Shown: in pieces, positions 50,069-59,395 of the stretch
Layout: each line of letters begins with the position of its first letter
How positions within the stretch are numbered: position 1 is the stretch's first letter
Origin: Lenzites betulinus
Lineage: Eukaryota > Basidiomycota > Agaricomycetes > Polyporales > Polyporaceae
Assembly: GCA_022264855.1 (NCBI GenBank)
Contig: JABYQU010000002.1
Location: 496,001 to 560,000, forward strand
Direction: 5' to 3'
DNA: 64,000 nt
Made by a program: the position numbers and the translations under genes
The notes under the pieces: generated by a model
The model's input: only the letters and a program-made list of their open reading frames with translations
What the model was told of the DNA's origin: nothing
The model's database searches: none

Positions 50069-50218
50069 AAGTATACGTAACACCTGCGTCGATGCCTTCG
50101 ATAGCATAGATGCATATTCACAGCGTCCTGTTCACATTTCCGAGGCCGACCGCTTGGGTGTTCCGACGCGTAAGACCGACATGGGGGATCTGGTCATGAG
50201 ATTCTCGCTTGGGAGCTA

Positions 50219-51280
50219 GTGATAGGAGATCATTTACGGGTGATGTCTCGGACACACCTCTCTGAACGACCTCCAGCACTAAGCTGCAGGATGCTGGGAC
50301 GGAGTCTCCAACAGTGGGCAGAGACTTCAGTTCGAATACGCCGCACTCATACTCCGGCCATTCCGAAGCCGGCCCTACCAGCCGGATCCCTTCGAAGAGA
50401 GCGCCTATCCGCTCTGAACCGACCTCCACCGATCGAAGCAAAATTCGAGGACGAGCCGATGCCCCCAGATTATGAGCTTCAATCGTATTGGCGGAAACGT
50501 TTCGATGACGAACGACACTTCGAGTGGCTGGGCGACGGCAAGGACACCATCCTTCCTCACGTTTGGGCGTTCCTCCTCAACAGCCAACGGTCTGCGTTCG
50601 ACCCCGAGTCTGCCACGCCTGCGCGATTGTTGCACATCGGCGCGGGGACATCCACCTTGTCGGAGAGGCTGCGCGAGCTCTATGTGGACGTGTATGGGGA
50701 CGGCGTCGACGAGCGGCGGATCGTAAACGCAGATTTCGTAGAGGAATTGGTGACGAGGCAGCGGAAAGCTGAGGAGGCGCGGGCGCATGGTCTTGGGACG
50801 GGGATGCAGTGGGTGTGCGCGGACGCCCTCCACTGGTCGGATCTGCACAGATTGGTGGAGGCGGACGGTGGCCTGTTCGATTTGGTCGTCGAGAAGAGCA
50901 CTTCGGACGCCATCTCGTGCGGAGAGGATATCGGGTACGACCAGGCAAGCGCGGCCGCGGACCTCCACCCGGCGTTCAGCGAACATTTGAAGACGCACCC
51001 AGAGCAAACTATCACACTCTCCCCAGTAGAGGTTCTTGCAATCCATCTGGCGTCGCTGGTGCGTCCCGGAGGGCTCTGGGTTGCTCTGACATTCTCCTCC
51101 AATCGGTTTCCGTTCCTGTCTTCGCCGGAGAACCTCGGGCAGGGTTCGCCTCGCGCGGCAGATTACTGGTCTCTGGAGAATGTCGTCGTCGCCGACGCCC
51201 CGACCGGAGCTCAAAGGGACGTACACGCGCCTGTGGTACAGCACTATGTGTGCTTGATCCGTCGCAAGCTACCGGCGTGA
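50219..51280 (+). CDS. Class I SAM-dependent methyltransferase
   Basis: Intronless gene, 353 residues if started at 50219; the Met at 50291 is another candidate start. The pre-motif YWRKRFDDERHFEWLGDG resembles the METTL13/EFM group. Motif I is RLLHIGAGTSTLSERLREL (50626-50680), with VDVYGDGVDERRIVNADFVE as the motif II/ribose-binding part. Then come WVCADALHWSDLHRL and the catalytic-strand region GLFDLVVEKSTSDAISCGED. After this are HLASLVRPGGLWVALTF and a C-terminal strand HYVCLIRRKLPA. Relatives methylate lysines or N-termini of translation factors; the target here is not known. It follows the RNase T2 gene by 150 bp on the same strand. Confidence 0.82.
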   Translation: MIGDHLRVMSRTHLSERPPALSCRMLGRSLQQWAETSVRIRRTHTPAIPKPALPAGSLRRERLSALNRPPPIEAKFEDEPMPPDYELQSYWRKRFDDERHFEWLGDGKDTILPHVWAFLLNSQRSAFDPESATPARLLHIGAGTSTLSERLRELYVDVYGDGVDERRIVNADFVEELVTRQRKAEEARAHGLGTGMQWVCADALHWSDLHRLVEADGGLFDLVVEKSTSDAISCGEDIGYDQASAAADLHPAFSEHLKTHPEQTITLSPVEVLAIHLASLVRPGGLWVALTFSSNRFPFLSSPENLGQGSPRAADYWSLENVVVADAPTGAQRDVHAPVVQHYVCLIRRKLPA

Positions 51281-51702
51281 GGTGCGTTGCCGGTTGCTCT
51301 GGCTTTCTAGCGTGTTCACGTAAGAATTCACTGACAGAGACTCGCCTTCGACCTGGAAATAGGTATACCACGGCTAAGACTGTGAAAGCCGAGAGAAGGG
51401 AGAGCGTATGGACAGCTGTATCCGAGTAGGCCGTTTGGACAACAGTCAACTGCCACTGGTGCGTACGGTCAGATCGCCAGGAGACGCGCTTATATTACAT
51501 GTTACAATGACTTTTAACTTGTAGCTGATATCGAACAACGCTTGGAAACGATCACGTGGTTGCATGCAGATGATGCCCTTGGGCTATTCCCGGTCCAAGA
51601 AGTGTAAAGGAGCTGTTCCATGACCTTCGTAGAGGAGGGAGGCAAACGTCTAGCTATCTATTCACAATTTGAGCGATCTTTGCAGCATCCTAAGGGACAC
51701 AT

Positions 51703-51704
<2 letters not shown>
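51281..51704. other. Intergenic, start of the repeat-rich zone
   Basis: 3' flank of the methyltransferase gene. No supported feature before the T tract. Confidence 0.4.

Positions 51705-51734
<30 letters not shown>
51705..51734. repeat. Homopolymer (T)30
   Basis: Thirty consecutive T. It could be the poly(A) end of a minus-strand retroposed sequence or a simple replication-slippage tract; the 70 bases to its right (gtggagtgctatcacgacct onward) show no recognisable element head. Confidence 0.9.
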
Positions 51735-51735
<1 letters not shown>

Positions 51736-51811
51736 GTGGAGTGCTATCACGACCTGGGCGGAGTGGTCCCCAGAGGGGCTTGTTGTCCAGCCTGTACGGT
51801 CACACTAACCG

Positions 51812-52018
51812 TGTTAACTTTAGCGCCCGTTGGTATCAAGCGCCTCCGCTCGGTCCGAACAGCGATCGATAGATTAGATCGAGTTCCCTTATATACATGG
51901 CTCTGAAATGTATGTACGGTACGCGTTTGCAACGAGACCCCCATCCCCATCGCTCTCTCTGTCGGTCTCAAGCCAAGCGCGCCGCTCAACGTCCCTGCGG
52001 CAGCCCCGAAACTTCACA
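51812..52018. repeat. Left long terminal repeat
   Basis: 207 bp, TG..CA. Contains a TATA-like ttatatac near 51889-51896 that could be the element promoter. Confidence 0.85.
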
Positions 52019-52723
52019 CAAACGCGTCTCCTCTGCACGAAGGATAATTCGCGCATGCCCGGTGGGGCCGAAGCCACCCGCGCCCGGCACGCTGAACTCG
52101 CCCAACCCCGCGCAGACTCGTTTACTCGTGTCTAGCCGCCGCCGCCGCTGCCGCCGCTGTTCCCGTCCCCCCCCCTCCTGCACGCCGTCGTCCCCCGCAC
52201 GCGTCCGAACCCGCCGCCGTCCATGGTGTGCCTGCCCCCTCTCTGCCGCGTAGCTGGCACTGCCGCACGCCTGAGCCCCAGTGTACGTCCTCCGTCGACC
52301 CACGCCTCGCACCCCGAATCTCGTACGTCCCCCGTCGACCCGCACTTCGCACCCCGAACCCTTGCGTGCCCGCAGCCCCGCACCTCGACCCATGCATTCG
52401 ATCCTCGTATCCGATCCTTGTATTTGATCCTCGACCCCGATCCGCGTATTTGATCCTTGTTTGCCCTCGATCCTCGACTCGATTCTTGACCCTCAACCCA
52501 CGTTTCCTCGCCCCCGATTCACGACCCACACCCCATCTCGATTCCTGCACCTCACGTGTCCCGACACCGTCCTCGATCACTGTTGGAGTATCGGACTGGT
52601 TTTGGTATGATCCTGTTGATGTTGCTGTTGACGTTGAGTGTCCCTTTTCTCTGAAATTGGTATGTTTGCTTTTGCCGCCCCCCCTTCTCATTGCTCCCCC
52701 TCGCTACGTCGCTTGTAGGGGTG

Positions 52724-52925
52724 TGTTAACTTTAGCGCCCGTTGGTATCAAGCGCCTCCGCTCGGTCCGAACAGCGATCAATAGATTAGATCGAGTTCCC
52801 TTATATACATGGCTCTGAAATGTATGTACGGTACGCGTTTGCAACGAGACCCCCATCCCCATCGCTCTCTCTGTCGGTCTCAAGCGCGCCGCTCAACGTC
52901 CCTGCGGCAGCCCCGAAACTTCACA
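52724..52925. repeat. Right long terminal repeat
   Basis: 202 bp, TG..CA, nearly identical to the left copy. Confidence 0.85.
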
Positions 52926-52930
52926 AACCG

Positions 52931-53530
52931 CCCACTCACTAGGTTTATTCCTGCGGGTGGAACGGGTGCGGGGGGTTTAAACCCCGCGGTTTTGAGCACC
53001 AACCCAAAGGAGGAAATGCGTTTTCGCACACTTCCAGAGCCCTCCGGGTGCAGCCGTGCTCTGGAAGTAGTGTGGGACTCACCCGGCTTGAACCGGCCGG
53101 TCATACCCACTAAAACCCCCTGCGGTAAATGGGACGACTAAATCCCGGGGACGGGCTCGAACTGACGCTTCTGCACTTCTGGGCGCCAGATACACCGAGT
53201 TGCGCGATGGTACCGCTAAACCACCGCCGCCCCAAGGGACAAATTCTTCGCCCCAGAATGACTACGAATACTTAAATATTCTGATTCCAGAAATTGGGTT
53301 TCTTACTGTAAGCTCTAACACTCTGTATGGCTGCCAAGCAAGCGTAAGCGCATCTAGCTTAGCTGAGTGATTAATGTGTATGTACCCCCAGTGCCAGCCT
53401 CCCGTCAATCTGTATGAGACTGTCAAAAAACTCACAAATACGATAAAAACATGAGTACATATTGGCCAGACGGACATCAACAAAATAGACGCTGGGTGCG
53501 CTCGGCTATAGCGTGTTGAAGTCCGCCAGC
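52931..53530. repeat. Structured repetitive segment with hairpins and a tRNA-like part
   Basis: No coding frame. It contains an 11-bp perfect inverted repeat (ACTTCCAGAGC at 53030-53040, complement at 53058-53068, 17-base loop), an imperfect palindrome around ggtttaaacc (52974-52983), and the minus-strand tRNA-like sequence described separately. The look is that of a SINE or another short non-autonomous element. Confidence 0.45.
53143..53233 (-). other. tRNA-like sequence (degenerate tRNA or SINE head)
   Basis: Read on the minus strand it begins GGGGCGGCGGTGGTTTAGCG, with a good A box and a D stem GTGG/CCAT, and ends with a B-box-like AGTTCGAGCCC. The stretch between the two boxes is about 20 bases too long for a plain tRNA. 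The T stem and acceptor stem cannot both form, because the same bases (ccgtc) are needed for each. I therefore call it tRNA-derived rather than a functional tRNA. Confidence 0.45.
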
Positions 53531-53760
53531 CACTGTCGGAAATTTACACCCTACTCCATAATCAGCTTATAACAATCTGTAAAGATATCACACTCTTACC
53601 AATGAAGCGGTTAGCTTATGATCTTTCATAATTATCATAATACGATTATAAGCTCCATGGCGCTTGAATGAGCAGATTATAAGCAGGCTCGCCCGATTTG
53701 GCTCGATTTGGGCGCTTGGCTTGATTTGGGCGCTTGAACTTGCTCGCCTCATAGCTCCCG
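53531..53760. repeat. Candidate transposon end with subterminal GCTTATA/TATAAGC repeats
   Basis: CACTGTCGGAAATTTACACC starts at 53531. Four copies of GCTTAT(A/G) or its complement TTATAAGC follow at 53565, 53614, 53646 and 53678, then the near-tandem gatttgggcgcttg units at 53705-53740. CACTA-type elements carry CACT(A/G) ends and such subterminal repeats. I could not find a matching inverted copy near 63.6-64.0 kb, so this is only a candidate. Confidence 0.3.
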
Positions 53761-54061
53761 TGTATCTTTCAATATTACTCTGCAGAACGACATTTTTGCG
53801 GAATATAGTAGTAGATCATATCCCACAAGTCCCTGAATGCTTTGTTTTCCTTAGCAATTTATACCTCGAAAGTTCTGGGACTTTTTGGTCGGACCTTTTT
53901 GGTGCAGGCGCCCATGTCCCCGACAAGCATTCACCTCATCTGCGGCCGCAAAAGTTCGGAGTGAGACACGCCTGGAGGATACAAACATGCATAGACGTTG
54001 GATGACGAGTTTGATGTGTTATACATGGTAGAACAGTAGTAGAATTATTACGACGCCGACC

Positions 54062-57000
54062 CTATCTCTTTACTCGCGCTGAGGATCGAGTCGACCTGCG
54101 CGGCGCAGGTGCATCAGCGTGGTCTTGAGCGGAGGCCAGCTGGTCGTCGTCGTCGGGTGCCCGCGAGTCTGTAGTAGAGGTCTGACCACGCCGGGAGTTT
54201 CCCCCCCTCTTCGCGCGCGCCCGGCCGCTCCGGGAACCACGGGTGTTTGCACCGGAGTGTACTTGACTCGTATGGGCCGGGGTGGTGGGCAAGAGCGGAG
54301 CTGCGATAACTTCATCAATAATGGCCTGAAAGAGAACAGTTGCCTTACCCGTCTCTGCCCGTTGACGTTGGACGTTAACGCGATCACGATCGCGATCGTT
54401 GCTTGGCATCTCAGCAGCACTTCGCTGCTCACCAACATCGGAGGCTGTAGGAGGGACGACGGGAGATCCGGAGTAGCTACGGGCCATCGGCGCGCGGCCT
54501 CGGGGAATCCCGGCCATGGGTCCTGAGACCGCGCGAGCTACTGGTGGGGCGACAACAGGCCGGGAAAGTCCATGCGTGGGGACACGGAGGAGATTGGGAT
54601 TGAACGGCTCTTGCAGCTGTGGTGGGGGAACGCGCTGAGGAGGTGGACGGTTGGGTGCAGGGTGTCCACTGTGGGCCATCGAGGGCTTCCGGGCTATCGC
54701 TGGTGTCCAATAATTTAGCATAGATATTGCAGAACAATGTTAGGGAGTAAGTGCTCACGTGCGTCACGAGGGACGACATCTTCATAGGTATCTGTCCCTT
54801 CGCCGGCATCTTCGTCTGTTGCATCAGATCCAATCGCGTCGATATCGATGTACTCGATCTCGTCGTAATCTTCAAAGTCCAGTGCGGATGTGTCATTGTC
54901 ATCAATGTACATGGGACGAGATGTACCGGCGCTGGGAGAGCGCTGATGGGGCACCGCCTGATGTTCCAGGGTCGGCGCCGGTACATGCGGGGGCGCGGCG
55001 ACGTGATGTACTGCATCGGAGGGCGTCGCAGTCAGGTCAGGTGCAATGGCAGGGGGGGAGATATGTCTAGCACGAATACTCGGCCGTCGAGGCACTGCGG
55101 AGGGCACATATACGCCCTCGGAGGGCTGGGAGACAGCGGAGGGCACACCTTGCATGATCTCTGGCGATCTGGCAATGGGAGGTATGTCGGGGACTTCTGC
55201 ACTGAACGTGGCATACGAGACTATGTCCAAAGGGGACTCGGAGATGTCAGGGGATAAGCGGGGGACTCCAGAAGGGCTTGGGGACTGTAGAAAGCGATCA
55301 TCAGCTACATCAGCTGACATGATGGTTTCAATCATCTCGTCAGCGGGGTCCGTGTACAGAGAGGCAGCGGACTGATTGTCCGCGAAACGCACTGCCAACT
55401 GTGGAAACAGCCGTTGGTTATACATTCGGAATGTTGCCTTTGTCGTGGCCGAGTGACGCGTCGTGCTCAGCACTTTTTTGTAGATCCGGAACAGATCCCA
55501 GTAGTTGATTCCTGTCATCGTCCCAACGGGGGTGAAGGAGGTATCGGGCGAAAGAATGAAGATGGACTGCGAAGAATCAGTAAGTTGCACGTGTTAAGAT
55601 ATCGGGGATCTCACCATGATTGCGGCGAACGAGATGAGGCCTGGAGTAACCTCGGTCAGACCCCACAACACGGTGTTCGGTGGTGGCCCTGCCCACAGCT
55701 TGCCGGTACGAGTGGGGCGACGGCCCGTGCTCCCATCCGCGCTCTGTTCACGCAGTGCCTTGTCGCAGGCGAGTGAACCGGGGCCGAACAGAATGACCAT
55801 CAAAACCTGTAGGATGGAGCCTGTTAATTGGCGTCATGCGTGATGATCATGTACTACATACCAGGATAAGCTGCTCGTTCTGGAAAAGCGTCTTTTTGTC
55901 TCTGATACATTGGGGGAAGAGGATTGGGGGATATGTGGGGTACTTTTCGTCAAGGTTTGTAATGTTCCACCTTAGCAGGCGAGCGACGATAGGTTGTGTC
56001 TGGTTGACGTCAGCTTTTCCGCGTGCAACCCATTCTGATTTCAGGTTGAAGATCGACGGCGCAGCTTGGCGCACATTGTGGGTGGCCGCGGCACGTATGT
56101 TACCCATTCCGGTGTTGAACTGTCAAGGCATAAGACGTTGTGACAGATGACTAAATTCTTTCGCAACATACCTCTTGAGCGAACATCTTGTGATTACCAA
56201 TCATTTCATGATACTTCGGCGGAAAAAACTCGTAGATCTCATCGAGGATGTACGGCAGCAGCTCTTGTTCGTCGGTAAGCTTCCATCGCTGCGGGTCATT
56301 GTAGCGAACTTGTGGTCGCGGCTGTTTGAGGGCTGCCTCCACATCGCCGGTGCTCGGCTGGATCCACGGCTCTATGCATGCTCCGAACTTCTTGCCGAGC
56401 AACCTGACCTCTGCGGCATCGAATGTTGGGTACGGATTATCGACCGGCGGAGTGACAATGTACGTAGGTGGAGCAGCAGCACTAGCGCGCGGGGGGTTGG
56501 TGGTGCCTGTATTGTACGGCGGGGTAGTGAAGCCCGTGCCGTATTGGGGGTTTGCGAATCCCGCTCCATACGGAGGGGTTGCGGTGCCTGTGCCGTAGGG
56601 AGGGGTAGCGGTGCCCACGCCGTAGGGGGTAGCGGCGCCCACACCGTACGGGGTAGCGGCGCCCGCGCCGTAGGGGGTAGCGGCGCCCACGCCGTAGGGG
56701 GTAGCGGCGCCCGCACCATAGGGGGTAGCGGCGCCCGCGCCATATGGAGGGGTTGCACCTGCACCATACGGGGAATGGGGGCACCGGCGTGCCGGGGCAT
56801 ACTGCGATCAGAGGCGTAGGGTGGAGTGGCGATGTCTAACGTACCTTGCGGCATGCTGGGGAGCGCATGTGGTCTCTTTGATCGCGATGGATTGGATGAC
56901 TACATGCATGTGAGAATGATATACGGTGATGCCGGAGACTATCGCCACTTGCTTGACTCTGGCCTGCTTTCATTTGTGCCATCATCTTGCGTAAATCCGC

Positions 57001-57170
57001 CATCTCCTCCTGCAACGCCCGGTTTTGCTCCTCCTTCCGTGTGTTCGCGAGCTGGGCATCTTTGAGAGCCTAGAGATACAGCATCGTTAGTAGATGGCAG
57101 ATTGATCACACTGATTATGCTGTGATCGTACCTGAGCTAATTGTTCCTCTGGTGTCGGCGGTTGAGCCAT
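54062..57170 (-). CDS. Repeat-rich companion protein, probably transposon-associated
   Basis: The spliced reading starts MAQPPTPEEQLAQ at 57170. After an intron comes a coiled-coil helix, ALKDAQLANTRKEEQNRALQ and EEMADLRKMMAQMK. It then runs through a block of about ten TPYGxGxA repeats (56500-56760). The next domain reads RYNDPQRWKLTDEQELLPYI, then LDEIYEFFPPKYHEMIGNHK, MGNIRAAATHNVRQAAPSIF, FPQCIRDKKTLFQNEQLILV and TGINYWDLFRIYKKVLSTTR. A Pro-rich acidic part follows (YIDDNDTSALDFEDYDEIEY), and a basic tail ends RRSTRSSARVKR at 54062. About six introns, with phases closing. Proteins with this central domain are abundant and uncharacterised in Agaricomycetes, often in repeat-rich DNA. The same-strand Plavaka transposase 2.2 kb away suggests one element, which is inference. 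Confidence 0.72.
56500..56760 (-). repeat. 24-27 bp coding minisatellite (TPYGxGxA units)
   Basis: About ten head-to-tail units. The 24-base unit on the minus strand is close to GGCGCCGCTACCCCCTACGG plus CGTG; toward the C-terminal side the units become 27 bases (TPPYGxGxA). All are in frame within the companion gene. Confidence 0.85.
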
Positions 57171-57434
57171 ATGTACAAGTTGCTCTAGGAAGCACGATGG
57201 CGAGGGCGAGGGCAGGGCAGTGCTTCAGAGTCTCGGGCAGAGTGTGCTCACAATCCTCATCGAACAGGCAACGCGCGGATGCAGAAGGCATCCCGAATGT
57301 GCAAGTCCAATCACATGACATACATGTAAGTTAAACTTCTCCCGCCGCTCCCATTGTCCATGTGAATGGAGGTGTCCCGATGGTATACGGGTGTGCTGCA
57401 TGTGAAGCATCATCCGGCAAATGAAGCTAGGTGT

Positions 57435-58646
57435 CTGCGACGTCATGAGCATGGAAGCCTTCCCAGATGTATATTGCTAGACTTACCCAGTTCGTGTAGC
57501 CAAGAATCAACCGGGCGAGCCATACAGCGGCAGCGGCCAGCAGTGAGGGCGGAGCAGCGATGAGACGCCATTCGAGACATTGGATCTCGAGCAGGTATTT
57601 GCCGACGGTCCGTACCTGGACGTTGTAGTCGTCGGCCTTGCTGATGCGGCGGAGGAAGTGAATCGGGTTGGGGTAGCTGAGGTTCCACTCGATGGTCTTC
57701 AGGACGTAGCGCTCCGCCTGTAGGATCTCAGCCTCCGTGTACGAGGAGGACGCAAAGGAACAGGGTCTCAGGGAGCAAACGGAAGCGCGAGTGGACCTGG
57801 ATGAGCCAGTTGGTGAGGATACCTCGCATTTTCCACGCGAGATCCTTCTGGTTCGTCATGTAGTTGGGGTTCGGCATTGTGGTTTGCTGGGAAAGGATGA
57901 GAAAGGCGCATACACTCATACAAATTATGACATACCTCGACTTGCTTGAGATACTCAAATATCTCAACCACGTACTCGCTGCGTCCTCCGCATCCAAATC
58001 ATCCCAGAGTTCCTCTTCGTGGTCGGCATCCACATCCTCCTTGGGTATCACAGCGTTTTCAACCTCCTCTTCGTGCATGGCCGCGACGTCCGGGACGTCA
58101 GACGACGTTCGCCGTTTCTTGTGCGCGCGGTGTGCCTCTTCGTCATCGTCCTCCTGTTTTAATGAACGCGACGAGATCCGCCGGGGTACTCGTGAAGCAG
58201 CGGTGGTGCCTGCCCTAACAGCGTCCCGGGCAGCTACAAATCGTTGGGGAGAGGGAATGGGTGCAGGGGGATGAGGGTCAATGGCCATTGCGTCTTCGTC
58301 GTGCTCGCGTAGTACCTCCAGCGGCTTGGCGTGATGATGGCCCTGCGAGTGAGCTCCAGTGGTTGTGCTCCTAGTCCGACGCGACGCCGCCACCGCAGTC
58401 GCAGTTGTCGTCGACTCCACCACCGTGCGCAAAGGTTTGCGGACGGTCGTGGTTGTGGTGGTCTGCTTGAGGACAACGCCCTCGAACTTCTCCTTGATCT
58501 CCGTGACGCGCTCCTTGCCCTTGGTATCTGTCGTACCTGGGGCAATGGCCAGCTTCGCCTTGTTCTCGGGCTTGGGGACCTCGCCGAGAGCGGCACACTA
58601 CAGGATGCAAGGGGTCGGCCGGGGTCCGTTTTTTAGATGTGGCCAT
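57435..58646 (-). pseudogene. Truncated cyclin B (G2/M cyclin) fragment
   Basis: Strong B-type cyclin identity with several breaks. Upstream part: ALGEVPKPENKAKLAIAPGT, then an acidic/Thr-rich head with LWDDLDAEDAA. Near 57971-57986 the reading frame slips and a few residues usually found before EYVVEIFEYLKQVE are missing. After an intron comes MTNQKDLAWKMRGILTNWLI, then [16 protein letters not shown], the start of the cyclin box. At about 57746-57753 this is joined, out of frame, to SSYTEAEILQAERYVLKTIE, then WNLSYPNPIHFLRRISKADD and LEWRLIAAPPSLLAAAAVWL; some 45 residues of the box are lost between. The homology stops at an intron acceptor near 57435, so the C-terminal cyclin fold is absent. 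The retained introns mean it was copied as DNA, not RNA. It cannot encode a working cyclin. Confidence 0.85.
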
Positions 58647-59225
58647 ATCGCTGCGAAACTGTGTTAGCGTGGCGCGTTTCTGTATACGAGTCGACTTACC
58701 AGGTTACGCGAGGATCCGAGAAGCGAGCGACGCGGGGCGGGCCATTCGCGGGATACCACATGCTTGAGACGGCGCCAAAGGGCGAACTTTGAGATCTCGT
58801 TGTATCGCTGCGAAACTACGTCAGCGTGGTGCGTTTATGTATACGAATCAACGTACCAAGTTGCGCGAGGATCCGAGGAGCGAGCGACGCGGCGCGGGCC
58901 ATTCGCGGGATCTCGTATGCTCGAGACGGCGTCGAAGGGCGAACCATGAGATCTTGTCGTATCGCTGCGAAACTACGTCAGCGTAGCGCGTTTATGTATA
59001 AGAATCAACGTACCAAGTTGCGCGAGGATCCGAGGAGCGAGCGACGCGGCACGCGCAATTCGCGGGATCCCACATGCTTGAGATTGCGCCAAAGGGCGAA
59101 CTTTGAGATGTGGTTGTATCCCTGCGAAACTGTGTCAGTGTAGCGTGTTTCTGTATATGAATCGACTTGCCAAGTTACGCGAGGATCCGAGGAACGGGCG
59201 ACGCGGGGCAGGCGGTTGCGGAGAA
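58640..59225. repeat. 157-bp tandem repeat, just under four copies
   Basis: The anchor tcgctgcgaaact (tccctgcgaaact in the last copy) recurs at 58648, 58805, 58962 and 59119, exactly 157 bases apart each time. Each unit also has cgtttatgtata/cgtttctgtata and gcgaggatccgagg. Copies differ at scattered positions, so the array is not brand new. It abuts the 5' side of the cyclin fragment, and the first unit runs into it; on the minus strand every unit contains a splice-donor-like gtaagt/gtacgt. Confidence 0.92.
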
Positions 59226-59395
59226 GGGAATGGTAGTACACTTCAAGTTAGCGCCGCGCCGATTCCCTCACAAGACGTCCTGCGACTAGTACATTCATGC
59301 GTCTGTGCTGATGGTAGCGCACCTTTATGACTGCTACTCCGTCTCGTCAACGTTCCGCACATCAATACAAACTCGTATATTCTCAAAGTAATATA
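59226..59395. other. Spacer between tandem repeat and transposase end
   Basis: 170 bases of AT-richer DNA; no supported feature. Confidence 0.4.

Larger units (their letters stand above)
51807..52930. mobile_element. Non-coding LTR mini-retrotransposon (TRIM-like) with target-site duplication
   Basis: Two near-identical direct repeats (51812-52018 and 52724-52925) begin TGTTAAC and end TTCACA, i.e. TG..CA, and differ by one substitution (cgatcgata/cgatcaata), a 4-5 base indel and nothing else that I can see. The five bases AACCG occur directly before the left copy (51807-51811) and directly after the right copy (52926-52930): a target-site duplication of LTR-retrotransposon length. The 705-bp interior has no protease, reverse transcriptase or integrase frame, so the element needed another element's enzymes. 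I find no convincing tRNA primer site after the left repeat; a short G-rich stretch (aggggtg) precedes the right one. The near-identity of the repeats means recent insertion. Confidence 0.85.
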
